Shown here: positions 16,814-24,884 of the stretch, in pieces | Layout: every line of letters begins with the position of its first letter | Numbering within the stretch: the first letter of the stretch is position 1 | Origin: Rikenella sp031549665 | Lineage (GTDB): Bacteria; Bacteroidota; Bacteroidia; Bacteroidales; Rikenellaceae | Assembly: GCA_031549665.1 (NCBI GenBank) | Contig: JAVBPJ010000001.1 | Span: forward strand, 186,001 to 250,000 | Length of the DNA: 64,000 nt | Direction: 5' to 3' | The notes under the pieces: model-generated | What the model saw: the letters and a program-made list of their open reading frames with translations, nothing else | The model's database searches: none | Told to the model about the DNA's origin: nothing | Made by a program: the position numbers and the translations under genes

Positions 16814-17251
16814 TTACTCCTGGGTCAGGACGATTCGTTCGATGCGGTCGCCGGGGCGGATTTGGTCGATTACCTCAAGCCCTTCCACCACGCGGCCGAA
16901 GCAGGTGTGTACGCCGTCCAGATGCGAGGTGTTGGCGCGGTTGTGGCAGATGAAAAATTGCGATCCGCCGGTGTTCTTTCCCGCATGGGCCATGGACAGC
17001 ACGCCGCGGTCGTGGTACTGGTTGCCGCCCGAGGTTTCGCAGGGAATGGTGTAGCCCGGGCCTCCGGTGCCGGTGCCGTTGGGGCAGCCGCCCTGGATGA
17101 CGAATTCGGGGATCACGCGGTGAAAGGTAAGCCCGTCGTAGAATCCCGATCGGGCCAGTTTGACGAAATTGGCGACGGTTCCCGGGGCATCTTCTTCGTA
17201 GAATGCAACGGTCATGGTGCCTTTCGGGGTGATAATTTCAGCTTTTTGCAT
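16814..17251 (-). CDS. cyclophilin-type peptidyl-prolyl isomerase
   Basis: A 145-aa cyclophilin. The start MQKAEIITPKGTM is chosen over an upstream ATG because it follows the -7 promoter element closely and fits the family. The catalytic core is seen in GLTFHRVIPEFVIQGGCP, GVLSMAHAGKNTGGSQFFI and LDGVHTCFGRVVEG. No signal peptide is visible, so it should act in the cytoplasm. A second prolyl isomerase of the FKBP type, exported as a lipoprotein, lies next upstream, separated by a terminator. Confidence 0.95.
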   Translation of the reverse strand: MQKAEIITPKGTMTVAFYEEDAPGTVANFVKLARSGFYDGLTFHRVIPEFVIQGGCPNGTGTGGPGYTIPCETSGGNQYHDRGVLSMAHAGKNTGGSQFFICHNRANTSHLDGVHTCFGRVVEGLEVIDQIRPGDRIERIVLTQE

Positions 17252-17273
17252 GGGTTGATGAGGCTGTAACTCC

Positions 17274-17282
17274 GCAAAGATA
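17274..17282 (-). promoter_or_regulatory. -7 promoter element of the cyclophilin gene
   Basis: TATCTTTGC on the minus strand, 22 nt upstream of the start. A TTTG lies 11 nt further upstream, closer than the usual -33 position. Confidence 0.62.
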
Positions 17283-17294
17283 ATTATTTTACTC

Positions 17295-17329
17295 AAAAAA
17301 AGAGTGCCTGAAGAACTCAGACACTCTTT
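17295..17329 (-). terminator. terminator of the FKBP gene
   Basis: Minus-strand hairpin with stems AGAGTGtCTGA and TCAGgCACTCT (one mismatch) followed by a run of seven T. It also overlaps the region directly upstream of the cyclophilin promoter. Confidence 0.82.
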
Positions 17330-17360
17330 ATTGGTACATTGTCTTTCCGTCGAAACGGGA

Positions 17361-18068
17361 TTATTGAGCGGGTTGTGCGGCGGCGGGTTGGGCCGGATTT
17401 TTCTTCACTTTCACCACTTCGATCTCGAACTTCAGGGCCATGCCGGGGCCGATGGGGCCGCCCGTGCCTTGGTCGCCGTAGGCGAGGTCGGAGGGTACGT
17501 AGAGGGTGATTTTGCCGCCTTCGCCGACCTTAGTCACGCCGTACAGCCATGCTTTGATCAGGCTGCCTTCCTGAAGCAGGAAAGGCTGGGGAGCGCCGCT
17601 TTTTTTGGTGTCGCCCAGTACGTTGCCGTCGGCCAGGGTCAGTACATAGTCAACGGTGATTGAGTCGCCCAGGGCTACTTTGGGTTCGCTGCCCGCCTTT
17701 TCGATCTTGTAGAGCAGTCCCGAGGTGTCGGCCTCTACGCCTTTTTCTTTGGCTGCTTTGGCCAGGAACTCTTCGCTGGCTTTGGCGTTTTTACGCAGAC
17801 GGCCTACGCTCATGTATTCGGCGATGAAGGCTTGGGATTGTTCGGGGGTCATCGCTGCCTTTGTGGCGTTTTTGTAAGCGTCGACGATACCGGCTGCAAG
17901 GATTTTTGCATCGAGGGTGGTGTCGAAGCTGCGGGCCATGGTGCCCAGGTCGATGCCGATGGCGTAAGAGAGTGAATCGGTGTCGGTTTTGAGGCTTGCA
18001 CCGCCTTGTCCGCAGGCGATCAGGCCGGCTCCGCAAGCGGTAACTGCGAGGATAAAGAGCTTTTTCAT
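17361..18068 (-). CDS. FKBP-type peptidyl-prolyl isomerase lipoprotein
   Basis: A 235-aa exported FKBP. The signal peptide ends in GLIAC (Cys19), then an FKBP_N helical domain (about 25-125; SYAIGIDLGTMARSFD, MTPEQSQAFIAEYMSVGRLR) and an FKBP_C catalytic domain (about 130-225; GDSITVDYVLTLADGNVLGDT, ITLYVPSDLAYGDQG). The tail is alanine/proline/glutamine rich. The start is the ATG directly before the lipoprotein signal; 17 further upstream in-frame residues are not signal-like. It probably helps fold envelope proteins. Confidence 0.94.
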   Translation of the reverse strand: MKKLFILAVTACGAGLIACGQGGASLKTDTDSLSYAIGIDLGTMARSFDTTLDAKILAAGIVDAYKNATKAAMTPEQSQAFIAEYMSVGRLRKNAKASEEFLAKAAKEKGVEADTSGLLYKIEKAGSEPKVALGDSITVDYVLTLADGNVLGDTKKSGAPQPFLLQEGSLIKAWLYGVTKVGEGGKITLYVPSDLAYGDQGTGGPIGPGMALKFEIEVVKVKKNPAQPAAAQPAQ

Positions 18069-18115
18069 GGGTTGTACTTGGTTATGTTTTTGTGTTTTTC
18101 GGTCAAAAATTCGGT

Positions 18116-18124
18116 GCAAAGGTA
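18116..18124 (-). promoter_or_regulatory. -7 promoter element of the FKBP gene
   Basis: TACCTTTGC on the minus strand, 47 nt upstream of the start. Confidence 0.68.
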
Positions 18125-18230
18125 GGGATTATTTGCGGATTCTGACGCCGCCGCGATTTTATTTTTCAACGGGATTTTTCGTGAATCGGCAACGCGCGTT
18201 CCCATCCTGTCAGGCGATTGGCGGGGTGGG

Positions 18231-18413
18231 TCAGGGACGCTTTCCCGGCGGGCAGTTTTTGTCGCCCCCGGGGCCGCAACCCGGACATCCGCTGCAGTCG
18301 CATCCGCGTTTTCGCTTTTTCGAGAAGAAACGCCGCCAGATCAGTCCTCCGGCTACCAGCACGCAGCCTCCGACAATCAACAGGGTGATGAGTTCTTGCA
18401 TGGTGTGGGGCAT
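18231..18413 (-). CDS. FeoB-associated Cys-rich membrane protein
   Basis: A 60-aa protein with one transmembrane helix (about 6-24), a basic stretch (WRRFFSKKRKR) and a Cys/Gly-rich end with five cysteines (CDCSGCPGC and NCP). Its ATG follows the feoAB stop by one nucleotide, so it is translationally linked to the transporter. This is the position and design of the FeoB-associated Cys-rich family (like FeoC or FeoD add-ons), which may bind iron or a cluster beside FeoB. A second possible start lies 12 nt downstream. Confidence 0.85.
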   Translation of the reverse strand: MPHTMQELITLLIVGGCVLVAGGLIWRRFFSKKRKRGCDCSGCPGCGPGGDKNCPPGKRP

Positions 18414-18414
18414 A

Positions 18415-20799
18415 TTATCCGATCCAGTTTCCAACCTGGTAGACCAGCAGGGCGGCTACCCAGGCCACGGCGGTGGAGTAGACCACCGAAAAAAGCGCCC
18501 AGCGGCCTCCCGCCTCGCGCCGGATGGCGGCGATGGCCGCAACGCAGGGGACGTAGAGCAGGGTAAAGAGCATCAAACCGTATGCCACAAGCGGCGTGTA
18601 GACCGGCTGGCCGGCCCGCACCCCCGAGGTGTGCCGCTGCTGGCGCAGGGTTTCGACCAGCCCCTCTTCTTCCTCGCCGGAATTGTTCAGTACGGCCATG
18701 GTGCTTACCACCACCTCTTTGGCGGCGAATCCGGTCAGGAGCGACACGCCGATCTTCCAATCGAAGCCCAGGGGGCGGATTACGGGTTCGACGGCGTGTC
18801 CGAGCTGGCCGATGTAGGATTTTTCCTGTTGCTGGGCGGGAGTTCCCTCGCTTTGGGGGTAGTAGCCCAGCGCCCAGATCAGTACCGAGGCGATCAGGAT
18901 CACGCTCCCCATTTTACGCAGGTATTGCACGCCCTTGTTCCACATGTGGCGCGTAACGCTCCGCAGGGTCGGGATCCGGTAGGGCGGGAGTTCCATCACA
19001 AAGGGGGCCTCCTGTTTGCGGAAGAAAATGCGTTTCAACCCCAGCGAGGTGAGGATGGCGACCAAAATCCCGATCAGGTAGATCGACAGCAGCACCGCTC
19101 CCTGCCCCTTGGGAAAGAAGGCCGAAATAAGCAGTACGTAGACCGGCAACCGCGCCGAACAGGAGATAAAGGGCATGATCAGGGCGGTCAGCACGCGGTC
19201 TTTGCGGCTTTCGAGCGTCCGCACGGCCATGATGGCCGGAACGTTGCAGCCGAACCCCATCAGCAGGGGGATGAACGATTTGCCGTGCAGCCCGATCCGG
19301 TGCATCAGCCTGTCCATCATGAACGAGGTGCGGGCCATGTAACCGGTGTCCTCCATCATGGAGATGAAGAAGAACAGGATCAGGATGTTGGGCAAAAAGA
19401 CCAGCACTCCGCCCACGCCGCCGATCACTCCGTTGATCAGCAGCTCTTTGAGCGACCCGTCGGCCATGACTCCGCCCAGTGCTTCGCCCAGCCAGGAGAC
19501 GCCTTGCTCGATCCAGTCGGCGGGGTAGCTCCCCAGGGTGAAGGTGGCCTGGAACATGACCCACATGAAAAACAGGAACAGCGGAAAGCCCCAAATGCGG
19601 TGGGTCAGCACGCGGTCGATGTTGGTGGCCTGGTGGTTGTTATCGCCCGGGCCGGGTTGCAGGGTTTCGCCCAGCGCACCGGCGATGAAGCCGTATTTGG
19701 CGTTGGCGATTTCGGTTTCGACGCGGTCGTTGTAGAATTTTTCGAGCTTGGCGGCTTCGTGGTCGGCCAGCGCACGGATTTGTGCGTAGTTGGGGACGGG
19801 ACGGAGCAATTCGTCGGTGGCTTTGTCGCCCTCGAGCAACTTGATGGCCAGGTAACGCGCCGAGTAGCGGGCGATGACGTCGCAGTTGACCCGGACGGGT
19901 TCCTGAAGCAGTTCGATGCTGTGTTCGATGTCTTCGCCGTAGTGGATGTGGATGTGGCGCACCACGGGTTCGTTGTCCTCGAACACGTCGGCCACGGTGT
20001 CGAACAGGGCGTCGATCCCCTCGCCCCGCGAGGCGACCGTGGGAACGATCGGGATGCCGATCATCTGTCCGAGCATCCGGTAGTCGAAACGGGCGCCGCT
20101 CCTCTCCAGTTCGTCGTACATGTTCAGGGCGATCACCACCTTCAGGTTCATGTCGATGAGCTGGGTGGTGAGGAACAGGTTGCGCTCCAGGTTCGAGGCG
20201 TCGACCACGTTGACCACCACGTCGGGCATCTGGCCCAGGATGTGGTTGCGGACAAAAAGCTCCTCGGGGGTATACTCGGTGATGGAGTAGGTGCCGGGCA
20301 GGTCGGTCAGGTGGATCGTGTAGGGGGCGTGGCGCACGGTGGCCACTTTCGAATCGACGGTTACGCCGCCGTAGTTGCCCACCCGTTCGTGCGAACCGGA
20401 GGCGTGGTTGAACAGGGTGGTTTTGCCGCAGTTGGGGTTGCCCACCAGGGCCACGTTGATGGTGTTCCCGCCGTCGTGCAGAAAGCGGTTGGCTCCCTGG
20501 TCCTCGAGCGTGGGGCGCAGGGGGATTTTTTTGCGGGGAGCGGTGTCGGCCGGTCGGTCGAGCTGCACCTCGATCAGCTCGGCTTCGCTGCGGCGCAACG
20601 CCACGTGGTAACCCATGATCTGGTACTCGACGGGGTCTTGCATCGGGGCGTTCTTGATTACCCGGACCCGTTTCCCGCGAATGAATCCCATTTCGGTGAT
20701 CCGTTTTCGAAACGAACCCTGGCCCATCACCCGGACGATGACGCCGCTTTCGGAGTTCTCCAGTTCGGAGAGTAGCCTGTGATTGTTCTGCTGATCCAT
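18415..20799 (-). CDS. feoB: FeoA-FeoB fusion, ferrous iron transporter
   Basis: A 794-aa inner-membrane Fe(II) importer. Residues about 5-80 are an SH3-like FeoA domain (FRKRITEMGFIRGKRVRVIK). The G domain follows with G1 GNPNCGKTT (120-128), GGVTV, G3 DLPG (166-169) and G4 NMYD (226-229). The membrane part begins near 320, with the two Gate regions and the GFGCNVPAIMAVRTLESRKDR segment. FeoA-FeoB fusion is usual in Bacteroidota. The start MDQQNNHRLL lies 21 nt after a TACCTTTGC element; upstream of that sits the inverted repeat shared with the porin-imelysin operon, pointing to common control. Confidence 0.97.
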   Translation of the reverse strand: MDQQNNHRLLSELENSESGVIVRVMGQGSFRKRITEMGFIRGKRVRVIKNAPMQDPVEYQIMGYHVALRRSEAELIEVQLDRPADTAPRKKIPLRPTLEDQGANRFLHDGGNTINVALVGNPNCGKTTLFNHASGSHERVGNYGGVTVDSKVATVRHAPYTIHLTDLPGTYSITEYTPEELFVRNHILGQMPDVVVNVVDASNLERNLFLTTQLIDMNLKVVIALNMYDELERSGARFDYRMLGQMIGIPIVPTVASRGEGIDALFDTVADVFEDNEPVVRHIHIHYGEDIEHSIELLQEPVRVNCDVIARYSARYLAIKLLEGDKATDELLRPVPNYAQIRALADHEAAKLEKFYNDRVETEIANAKYGFIAGALGETLQPGPGDNNHQATNIDRVLTHRIWGFPLFLFFMWVMFQATFTLGSYPADWIEQGVSWLGEALGGVMADGSLKELLINGVIGGVGGVLVFLPNILILFFFISMMEDTGYMARTSFMMDRLMHRIGLHGKSFIPLLMGFGCNVPAIMAVRTLESRKDRVLTALIMPFISCSARLPVYVLLISAFFPKGQGAVLLSIYLIGILVAILTSLGLKRIFFRKQEAPFVMELPPYRIPTLRSVTRHMWNKGVQYLRKMGSVILIASVLIWALGYYPQSEGTPAQQQEKSYIGQLGHAVEPVIRPLGFDWKIGVSLLTGFAAKEVVVSTMAVLNNSGEEEEGLVETLRQQRHTSGVRAGQPVYTPLVAYGLMLFTLLYVPCVAAIAAIRREAGGRWALFSVVYSTAVAWVAALLVYQVGNWIG

Positions 20800-20820
20800 T
20801 CCAACGCGCAAAATAGCGCT

Positions 20821-20829
20821 GCAAAGGTA
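20821..20829 (-). promoter_or_regulatory. -7 promoter element of feoAB
   Basis: TACCTTTGC on the minus strand, 21 nt upstream of the ATG. No TTTG -33 element is found; instead the inverted repeat at 20853-20868 begins 23 nt upstream. Confidence 0.75.
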
Positions 20830-20852
20830 CATCCTTCGAGCGCTATTTGCTA

Positions 20853-20868
20853 TCCCCAAAAGTGGGGA
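20853..20868. promoter_or_regulatory. inverted repeat TCCCCA-N4-TGGGGA, putative operator of feoAB
   Basis: A perfect 6-bp inverted repeat with a 4-nt spacer (AAAG on the plus strand), lying exactly 23 nt upstream of the feoAB -7 element, that is over the -33 region. The same repeat at the same distance precedes the porin-imelysin operon at 22240-22255. It does not resemble a Fur box. On the plus strand it is followed by five T and could also end rightward transcription, but the second copy makes a protein-binding site more likely. Confidence 0.72.
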
Positions 20869-20881
20869 TTTTTAAGCGGGG

Positions 20882-21778
20882 TTATTTCACGACCCAAAAG
20901 GCCGAAACGCTTCCCAATTCAGGATTGTCGGGCAGGGTCCACACCACCCGGAAATCGGGGGTGAACTCCACCATCTTGGGTTGCGAACGGTCGTTGCTGT
21001 GTCCGCCCCAGTTCGAAAGCAGGATGTTCCCGTTTTTCAGTGTTTCGGTTTGGGCGACAAAAAGCAGCGATACGTCTTTCAGTTCCTGCGAACTCACTTC
21101 GGTGCGTTCGCCCGTTTCGGGATTCACGTAAACAAAGCGGTGGGTGTCGCCGCACGACACCAGCCAGCGGCCGTCGGGTTGCTCCTGCACCGAAAACAGG
21201 CTGCGCCCCGCCGTTACTTTCCGTACGATAACGACCGGCGAATCGTCTTTCGGACCGCCGTCGATCTCCCACACCTCGCCCTTGCCCATCAGCGGCGCCA
21301 GGTAGTGTCCGCTCCGGGCTTTGGATACCTGACGAAGTTGGCTGTGCAGGCCGCGAATTTCGGTATCGAAGGTGATCTCTTTGGTGCGTACTCCCTGTTT
21401 GTCGAGTTCGACGATGCGGGCCGGAAATCCGCACATGGCCAGGTAGTAGGTGCCGTCGGAATTTTGACGGGCCGTATGCAGTTCGGTGCGTTCGGGGGCC
21501 TTGTAGTCCCAAATTACTTGCTTGTTCTTGTACGAAACCAGTCGTGCGCCGCCCCGGTAGGCGTACAGGATGTCGCCGCTTTTGGTCATCTGAACGCTGT
21601 TGCACTCTTCGCCTTCGACAATGGGATACGACCACAGGATTCGACCGCTCGCCTTGTCGATCACGGCGATTTTGTTCCAACCGCTCCCGCCCAGCAACAG
21701 GCGTTCGGTTTTCGGAGATTTGGCCGAGACGGTGCAGCACAACAGCGCGGCGGCCAGCGATAGCAAGAGGGGTTTCAT
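20882..21778 (-). CDS. secreted beta-propeller (PQQ-like repeat) protein
   Basis: A 298-aa exported protein with a signal peptide (1-19) and repeated blade-like units of about 40-45 residues: LLLGGSGWNKIAVIDKASGRILWSY, GDILYAYRGGARLVSYKNKQVIWDY, GTYYLAMCGFPARIVELDKQG, GRWLVSCGDTHRFVYVNPETGE, GNILLSNWGGHSN. The I/V-W-x-Y ends of blades resemble PQQ-like or arylsulfotransferase-like propellers. No catalytic residues can be named. Its stop lies 13 nt from the feoAB operator, so it ends within the feoAB promoter region, but it has its own -7 element. Function unknown; a role in sugar or sulfate-ester metabolism or signalling would be speculation. Confidence 0.78.
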   Translation of the reverse strand: MKPLLLSLAAALLCCTVSAKSPKTERLLLGGSGWNKIAVIDKASGRILWSYPIVEGEECNSVQMTKSGDILYAYRGGARLVSYKNKQVIWDYKAPERTELHTARQNSDGTYYLAMCGFPARIVELDKQGVRTKEITFDTEIRGLHSQLRQVSKARSGHYLAPLMGKGEVWEIDGGPKDDSPVVIVRKVTAGRSLFSVQEQPDGRWLVSCGDTHRFVYVNPETGERTEVSSQELKDVSLLFVAQTETLKNGNILLSNWGGHSNDRSQPKMVEFTPDFRVVWTLPDNPELGSVSAFWVVK

Positions 21779-21824
21779 GTCGGAAGTGTTTTTGGGAAAG
21801 GTTAGTCGGGGTTGTTTCGAGGGA

Positions 21825-21832
21825 TAAAGGTA
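21825..21832 (-). promoter_or_regulatory. -7 element of the beta-propeller gene
   Basis: TACCTTTA on the minus strand, 46 nt upstream of the start; one base short of the full TAnnTTTG consensus. Confidence 0.5.
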
Positions 21833-21857
21833 GGAAAAATATTCTCTCGGACCTTTT

Positions 21858-22095
21858 GGGTCCCGCGTGCTCGCGGCGAGTTTTTAGGGTTTGTGTTGTT
21901 CATATGCCTTAACTGTCCTCGGGCCGGACGGGCCCCGCGTGCCCGCGGCGGGCTTTTTCTGTTTGTGCTTTTGTTTGCGGAGGCGTTGAGAACTACTCTG
22001 TAGTTTTGGATACGAACGGGAGGGCATTCGCCCGAAAGCAAGCTTTCTGCTCGGCCCTCCCATTCTTCTCCAAAGCCTTCGGCTTTTCCCAACAC
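21858..22095. repeat. structured intergenic repeat, copy 1 (modules A-A-B)
   Basis: This intergenic stretch is homologous to 63232-63490. It consists of two tandem copies of a GC-rich module A (21858-21896 and about 21910-21968; core CCCGCGTGCCCGCGG) followed by module B (21983-22095). Module B folds as one long interrupted stem: GTTG...CAAC outside, TTTGGA / TCCAAA, GGGAGGGC / GCCCTCCC and an inner GAAAGC / GCTTTC hairpin, with two small side hairpins ACTAC-TCT-GTAGT and AGCC-TTC-GGCT. Short open frames across it are the translation of the repeat, not genes. It is either a mobile or REP-like DNA element or a structured RNA. Confidence 0.8.
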
Positions 22096-22239
22096 ATCCG
22101 GAAGTTCACCCACCGTATTCTGGATCAGAAACCTTCGTGTGCAAGTCCGTGTTGCGTTCAGTGTCAAAATTTTCCGCGCATTTCAAGGCGTTCGAACATA
22201 CACGTACTCCTAACAAGTAAGTAGGGATGCCGTGCAATT

Positions 22240-22255
22240 TCCCCAGATGTGGGGA
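22240..22255. promoter_or_regulatory. inverted repeat TCCCCA-N4-TGGGGA, putative operator of the porin-imelysin operon
   Basis: The second perfect copy of the feoAB inverted repeat (spacer GATG), exactly 23 nt upstream of the TACCTTTGC element at 22279. The spacing and the distance to the ATG (20 nt against 21 nt) are the same as at feoAB. Confidence 0.75.
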
Positions 22256-22278
22256 TTTCCCCCATCCCGGGGGGCCGA

Positions 22279-22287
22279 TACCTTTGC
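22279..22287 (+). promoter_or_regulatory. -7 promoter element of the porin-imelysin operon
   Basis: TACCTTTGC, 20 nt upstream of the ATG of the porin-like gene. No TTTG -33 element; the inverted repeat occupies that region. Confidence 0.75.
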
Positions 22288-22307
22288 GCCAACAAAATCC
22301 GGATGGA

Positions 22308-23594
22308 ATGAAACAAATAACGACTCTTCTGCTATGCTGTGCCGCGGCGGTTTCAACCGCTTTCGGGCAGGTCAAACAGGCCGACAGCACGCAAAAAACC
22401 TCTTGGAAACCCTCGCGCCTGCAGATCGGCGGCTACGGCGAAGCCGTCATGCAGCGGATGTTTTACAGCGATAACGTGGCCCGTTACGCCTACCCCGGCA
22501 GCTACAAGGATCAAACCCACGGCCGCTTCGACCTGCCCCACGTGGTCCTCTATTTTGGCTACGACTTCGGGCGCGGCTGGCGGTTCGCCACCGAACTCGA
22601 ATACGAACACGGCGGCTCGGGATCGACCTACGAAATCGAAAATGCAGAGACGGGCGAGTACGAGGTCGAAATCGAAAAAGGGGGCGAGGTCGCCCTCGAA
22701 CAGTTTTGGATCGAAAAAAGCTGGAATCCCTCGGCCAACCTGCGCATGGGTCACATTATCGTGCCGGTGGGTTTGTTGAACCAGTACCACCTGCCCACCG
22801 AATTCTTCGGCGCGCTCCGTCCCGAGGAGAACACTTCGATCCTGCCCAACACCTGGCACGAGACCGGACTCAGCTTTTGGGGGCGCACCGGGGACTGGCG
22901 CTACGAGCTTCAACTGCTGGCCGGTTTGAACGCCGAAAGTTTCAGCAATGCCGGTTGGGTCAGCGGCGGCTCGGTATCGGCCTACGAATTTAAGATCGCC
23001 AACGACTATGCGGGCGCTTTCCGCCTCGACAACTACTCGGTAAAAGGGTTGCGCGTGGGGTTGAGCGGCTACGTCGGCACCAGCGGCGGAAACACCCTGA
23101 AGCAGGACCGCTACAAGGACATCGACGGTTTGGTGATGATCGGATCGCTCGACGCCACCTACAAAAACCGCAATGTGCTGGCCCGCGGAAACGTGATCTA
23201 CGGCCATCTGGGCGACTCGTACCAGATATCGACCGTCAACAAACGGATGCCTTCGGCCAGTCCGTCGCCTCGTACCGACGTGGCCTCGGATGCCTGGAGC
23301 TGGTTTGCCGAAGCGGGCTACGATGTGCTGTCGTTCTTCAAAAACCGCTCGTACACCGGCGACAAGCTCTATCTCTACGCCCACTGCGGGTATTACAATT
23401 CGATGTTCAAAACCGCCGAGACGATTCCCGCCAAAGGGTGGTGCAAAAAGACGGTTTTGAGCGCCGGGGTCAACTACTTCCCCATCCCCGAGGTGGTTCT
23501 CAAGGCCGAGTACGCGCTGCGCAAGTTCGACGCTCCCTACAACAACGAACCCACCATATCGCTGGGTGTCGGGTTCTCGGGCTTCTTCAAGTAA
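22308..23594 (+). CDS. outer-membrane porin-like beta-barrel of an iron-uptake operon
   Basis: A 428-aa exported protein with signal peptide MKQITTLLLCCAAAVSTAFGQ and an even pattern of amphipathic beta strands with many aromatic residues ending in a C-terminal Phe-Phe-Lys, as in phosphate-selective-porin-like proteins (LQIGGYGEAVMQRMF, FDLPHVVLYFGYDFGRGWRFATELEYEHGG, LRMGHIIVPVGLLNQYH). The start lies 20 nt after the -7 element; an upstream in-frame ATG would precede the promoter. It is the first gene of an operon with an imelysin (28 nt on) and a di-haem oxidoreductase, and carries the feoAB-type operator, so it most likely moves iron or a small chelate across the outer membrane (inference). 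Confidence 0.82.
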   Translation: MKQITTLLLCCAAAVSTAFGQVKQADSTQKTSWKPSRLQIGGYGEAVMQRMFYSDNVARYAYPGSYKDQTHGRFDLPHVVLYFGYDFGRGWRFATELEYEHGGSGSTYEIENAETGEYEVEIEKGGEVALEQFWIEKSWNPSANLRMGHIIVPVGLLNQYHLPTEFFGALRPEENTSILPNTWHETGLSFWGRTGDWRYELQLLAGLNAESFSNAGWVSGGSVSAYEFKIANDYAGAFRLDNYSVKGLRVGLSGYVGTSGGNTLKQDRYKDIDGLVMIGSLDATYKNRNVLARGNVIYGHLGDSYQISTVNKRMPSASPSPRTDVASDAWSWFAEAGYDVLSFFKNRSYTGDKLYLYAHCGYYNSMFKTAETIPAKGWCKKTVLSAGVNYFPIPEVVLKAEYALRKFDAPYNNEPTISLGVGFSGFFK

Positions 23595-23622
23595 TTCAAA
23601 TCAAAAACACCAAATAACCCCC

Positions 23623-24777
23623 ATGAAAAAAACGACCGCAAAATGGCTGATGGCCCTGATGGCCTTGACCCTTTCCACCACTCTGGTATCCTGTGAAAAA
23701 GATCCCGTATTGGACCCCGACGATCAGGCCGCCAAAGACATATTGGATAATTACGTGAACACCACCGTAGTGCCCACCTACAAGGCCCTGGCGGAGGCTT
23801 CCCTCGAGATGCGCCGAACCGCCAATATCCTGAAAACGAACAAGACCGACGCCACCGTGCGGGATGCCGCCAATGCCTGGATGACCGCCCGTATCTGGTG
23901 GGAAAAGAGCGAAGCCTTCCTCTTCGGTCCCGTAGGCGATCAGGCCCTGGACGTGGACGGACACATCGACTCGTGGCCGCTTGAGGTGGACGCCATCGAT
24001 GCGGTGCTGGCCACCCAGGCCGCCAGCATGACGGGCCGTTCGGCCTGGCTGATGGACGCCGAGGTGATCGGATTCCACACCACCGAGTACCTGCTGTACC
24101 GCCAGGGACAATCCCGTACCGCGGCCAGCATCACCGCGGCCGAGGTAACCTACCTTACCGCGGCCACCGACGCGCTGGTGTGGGATTGCGTGCTGGCCTA
24201 CGTGGCCTGGGTGGGTGAAGAGAACGTGTCGTCGACCATGCGGGACGTGTTCAATGAAAATCCCGACGTGGTGGCGCACCTGAATAACAACCCGTCGTAC
24301 AAAAATTTCGCGCACCGCCTCACGAATGCCGTTGGGTACAGCTCGTGGGCCGACGCCCTGGGCGAGATCGCCGTCGGCGCGGCCGAAATTGCGGGCGAGG
24401 TGGGCGCCACCAAAATCGAGGCTCCGTACCGCGACCACAAAATCGAAGAGGTGGAGTCGTGGTACAGCTGGCACTCGCTGGACGACTACAAAAACAACAT
24501 CCAAAGCATCAAAAACGCCTACCTGGGCGGGGTGGGCGACGGCTCGCGCACGACCGTGAATTTAAGCGGGTACGTAGCGTCGAAAAATGCGGCCCTCGAC
24601 ACCCAAATCAAAGACAAGATCGACGAGTGTACGGCCAAAATCACGGCCATCGGCACGGGCGGCCTCTCGTTCTACGAAGTGGTGCGCGACCGCCTGAACG
24701 CTTCGCAGGTGAATGCCGCCGTAGTCACCTGCCTTGAGCTGCAAACCCTGTTCGACGGCCTGGCCGACGTGATCTAA
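23623..24777 (+). CDS. imelysin (M75 family) iron-binding lipoprotein
   Basis: A 384-aa lipoprotein (signal ending LVSC, Cys24) of the imelysin / insulin-cleaving peptidase-like family. The family motif GxHxxE is present as GFHTTE (150-155), placed between two helical halves. Although once described as peptidases, these proteins are related to EfeO and IrpA and take part in iron uptake. It sits between a porin-like gene and a di-haem oxidoreductase, the same pairing seen in other Bacteroidota. Internal A/E/V-rich helices and a C-terminal LQTLFDGLADV are typical. Confidence 0.93.
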   Translation: MKKTTAKWLMALMALTLSTTLVSCEKDPVLDPDDQAAKDILDNYVNTTVVPTYKALAEASLEMRRTANILKTNKTDATVRDAANAWMTARIWWEKSEAFLFGPVGDQALDVDGHIDSWPLEVDAIDAVLATQAASMTGRSAWLMDAEVIGFHTTEYLLYRQGQSRTAASITAAEVTYLTAATDALVWDCVLAYVAWVGEENVSSTMRDVFNENPDVVAHLNNNPSYKNFAHRLTNAVGYSSWADALGEIAVGAAEIAGEVGATKIEAPYRDHKIEEVESWYSWHSLDDYKNNIQSIKNAYLGGVGDGSRTTVNLSGYVASKNAALDTQIKDKIDECTAKITAIGTGGLSFYEVVRDRLNASQVNAAVVTCLELQTLFDGLADVI

Positions 24778-24884
24778 CGCCTTTGCCGCCCACCTGCAAC
24801 GAGTAGACGCAAATACAAATACCTCAAGAAAGTTCTGCGATCGCCGCAAGGCCTCGCGGAACTTGCTGTAAACAGAAGAGACGA

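Noticed and set aside
20853..20873. Inverted repeat plus T run as rightward terminator
   Set aside because: No rightward gene ends here, and the same inverted repeat is found at the same promoter distance at 22240, which favours an operator.
21802..22167. 121-codon minus-strand open frame with PRARG repeats
   Set aside because: It covers repeat copy 1; the repeated peptide comes from tandem module A and the frame has no protein-like domain.
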